Shown piece after piece: positions 13,706 to 14,402 of a stretch of DNA of 14,402 bases. The position numbers and the translations under genes were made by a program. Under the pieces are notes generated by a model. That model searched no databases and had not been told where the DNA came from. It was given only the letters and a program-made list of their open reading frames with translations. This DNA comes from Chloroflexota bacterium (GTDB lineage Bacteria > Chloroflexota > UBA6077 > CF-72): positions 1 to 14,402 of the forward strand of contig JAFAPL010000766.1 in assembly GCA_019247135.1 (NCBI GenBank), written 5' to 3'. Position 1 is the stretch's first letter; every line of letters begins with the position of its first letter.

Positions 13706-14179
13706 CGGCACGCGTATTCGCGCACTCACGCCAACGGACGAGCGGCTCAGGCGCCGCGCCGCAAGGTCGTCCTGGTGCTCGAGGACCATGCCTCCGTCGG
13801 CGGCCTGATCGCAGCATTGCTCCGCCAGGAGGGGTACCGCGCCGTGCGCGCGTGGGATCCTCAGGAGGCGCTGCGTCTGGCACGTGGTCGGAATCCGGAT
13901 CTCGTGTTGCTTGATCTGAACCTCGCCTATCCAGACGGACTGGATGTGCTCAAGCAAGTGCGCAATCACGAGGCGACCCGGCGAGCGCCCATCGTCGTCG
14001 TCGCGGGCGGCGACCTGGCGCTTTCAGCCGAAGACGCCGCGCTGGTGGATGATGTTGTCCACAAGCCGTTCGACATCGATCTGATGCTGAATGCCGTGCG
14101 CAAGGCCTTGGGCGAGCCCCTGGTCGAGGTCACGCCGCGGCAGTACGACGCCCAGGACTACTTTCTGCACGGATACTGA
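13703..14179 (+). CDS. Single-domain response regulator (CheY-like REC protein)
   Basis: The 158-aa protein consists of an Arg-rich N-terminal tail (1-20), one receiver domain (about 21-137) and a short C-terminal tail ending in YDAQDYFLHGY. The acidic pair E27/D28 (VLVLEDH), phosphoacceptor D71 (LVLLDLNL) and lysine K121 (HKPFD) are present. The switch Thr/Ser expected after strand 4 appears to be alanine (A101 in IVVVAGGD), and the aromatic before the KPF motif is replaced by valine. No output domain follows, so it would act by protein contact. No histidine kinase is visible nearby. It is transcribed away from the methyltransferase operon. Confidence 0.85.
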   Translation: MRHAYSRTHANGRAAQAPRRKVVLVLEDHASVGGLIAALLRQEGYRAVRAWDPQEALRLARGRNPDLVLLDLNLAYPDGLDVLKQVRNHEATRRAPIVVVAGGDLALSAEDAALVDDVVHKPFDIDLMLNAVRKALGEPLVEVTPRQYDAQDYFLHGY

Positions 14180-14227
14180 GCGGCGCCGCACCGCACCTGG
14201 CATGCCGCGTGCTTCTGCGGGGGGCGC

Positions 14228-14402
14228 ATGCATCTCGTGCGGTTGAAGTTTCCGCCGGGGGAAGTCGCCCGCGCCGCGCTCGTGCTGATGGGGCTGGCCA
14301 TCGGCGCGTACCTCCTGTGGCGCGTTCAGGAAGTCCTGCTGCTCATGCTGCTGGCCATCCTGCTGGCGACGTCTATCGAGCCAGTCGTGAATGTCCTGCG
14401 AC
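14228..14402 (+). CDS. AI-2E/PerM-family membrane protein, N-terminal fragment (cut by window end)
   Basis: ATG 14228 is preceded by a G-rich stretch (14219-14224) that may act as a ribosome site. The 58 codons visible encode a short basic N-terminus (MHLVRLKFPPGEVAR), a hydrophobic helix (LVLMGLAIGAYLLW), and a second hydrophobic segment running into LLAILLATSIEPVVNVLR. The last segment matches the conserved 'LA.LLA..I.P.V..L' opening of the AI-2E transporter/YdiK/PerM family. The rest lies outside the window. These are polytopic inner-membrane proteins with varied reported transport roles. It follows the response regulator by 48 nt. Confidence 0.72.
   Translation, partial: MHLVRLKFPPGEVARAALVLMGLAIGAYLLWRVQEVLLLMLLAILLATSIEPVVNVLR

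Noticed and set aside
13677..13883. N-terminal extension of the methyltransferase to 13883
   Set aside because: It would overlap the divergent response regulator by about 180 bases and adds only Arg/Pro/Gly-rich sequence ahead of the zinc ribbon.
14180..14189. Palindrome GCGGCGCCGC after the response regulator stop
   Set aside because: It has no loop or T tract and is expected by chance at this GC content; neither terminator nor operator can be supported.

Overview
The window is GC-rich bacterial chromosome with tightly packed genes, frequent GTG starts and few spacer sequences. Family content points to a soil- or hot-environment bacterium of the Chloroflexota or a neighbouring phylum. The clues are a cyclase/ATPase-type TPR protein, a RecQ with a C-terminal SH3-like tail, an enolase-superfamily sugar-acid enzyme and a cytoplasmic-looking sulfite-oxidase-fold protein. 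This assignment is an inference; there is no rRNA or other marker gene here.

Bases 1-6307 hold a plus-strand run of five genes. They are: the C-terminal TPR part of a large cyclase/ATPase-type signalling protein (1-1116); a 429-aa protein recognised here as an enlarged encapsulin (HK97-fold nanocompartment shell, 1117-2406); a two-domain protein with an Ig-like N-terminus and a DUF3237 C-terminus (2407-3267); a 660-aa FAD-dependent oxidoreductase of the phytoene-desaturase/hydroxysqualene-dehydroxylase type (3283-5265); and a trans-isoprenyl diphosphate synthase (about 5267-6307). Two of the junctions are the direct stop-start fusion TAGATG, one gap is 15 nt, and the last is 1 nt or a short overlap. 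This looks like one operon that joins a protein shell with polyprenyl diphosphate synthesis and oxidation of an isoprenoid-like substrate. It is the most interesting part of the window: a candidate encapsulated isoprenoid or lipid pathway built on a family-1-like shell.

Bases 6325-8587 carry two convergent sugar-acid-type genes. One is an enolase-superfamily dehydratase-like protein on the plus strand, following the polyprenyl synthase by 17 nt. The other is an NAD-dependent SDR resembling uronate dehydrogenase on the minus strand. The 148 bases between them show no convincing terminator.

Bases 8650-10290 encode a RecQ-type helicase, divergent from the SDR. The 143-base convergent spacer after it contains three 12-bp tandem repeats.

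Bases 10434-13676 form a minus-strand operon, read right to left: a zinc-ribbon class I methyltransferase, a GT-C-type polytopic glycosyltransferase (GTGA overlap) and a sulfite-oxidase-fold molybdopterin protein (about 50-nt overlap). Divergent from it, behind a recognisable -10 box, are a single-domain response regulator (13703-14179) and the start of an AI-2E/PerM-family membrane protein cut by the window edge (14228 onward).

No tRNA, rRNA, CRISPR, insertion sequence or phage genes other than the encapsulin fold were seen. No gene-free stretch exceeds 300 bases.
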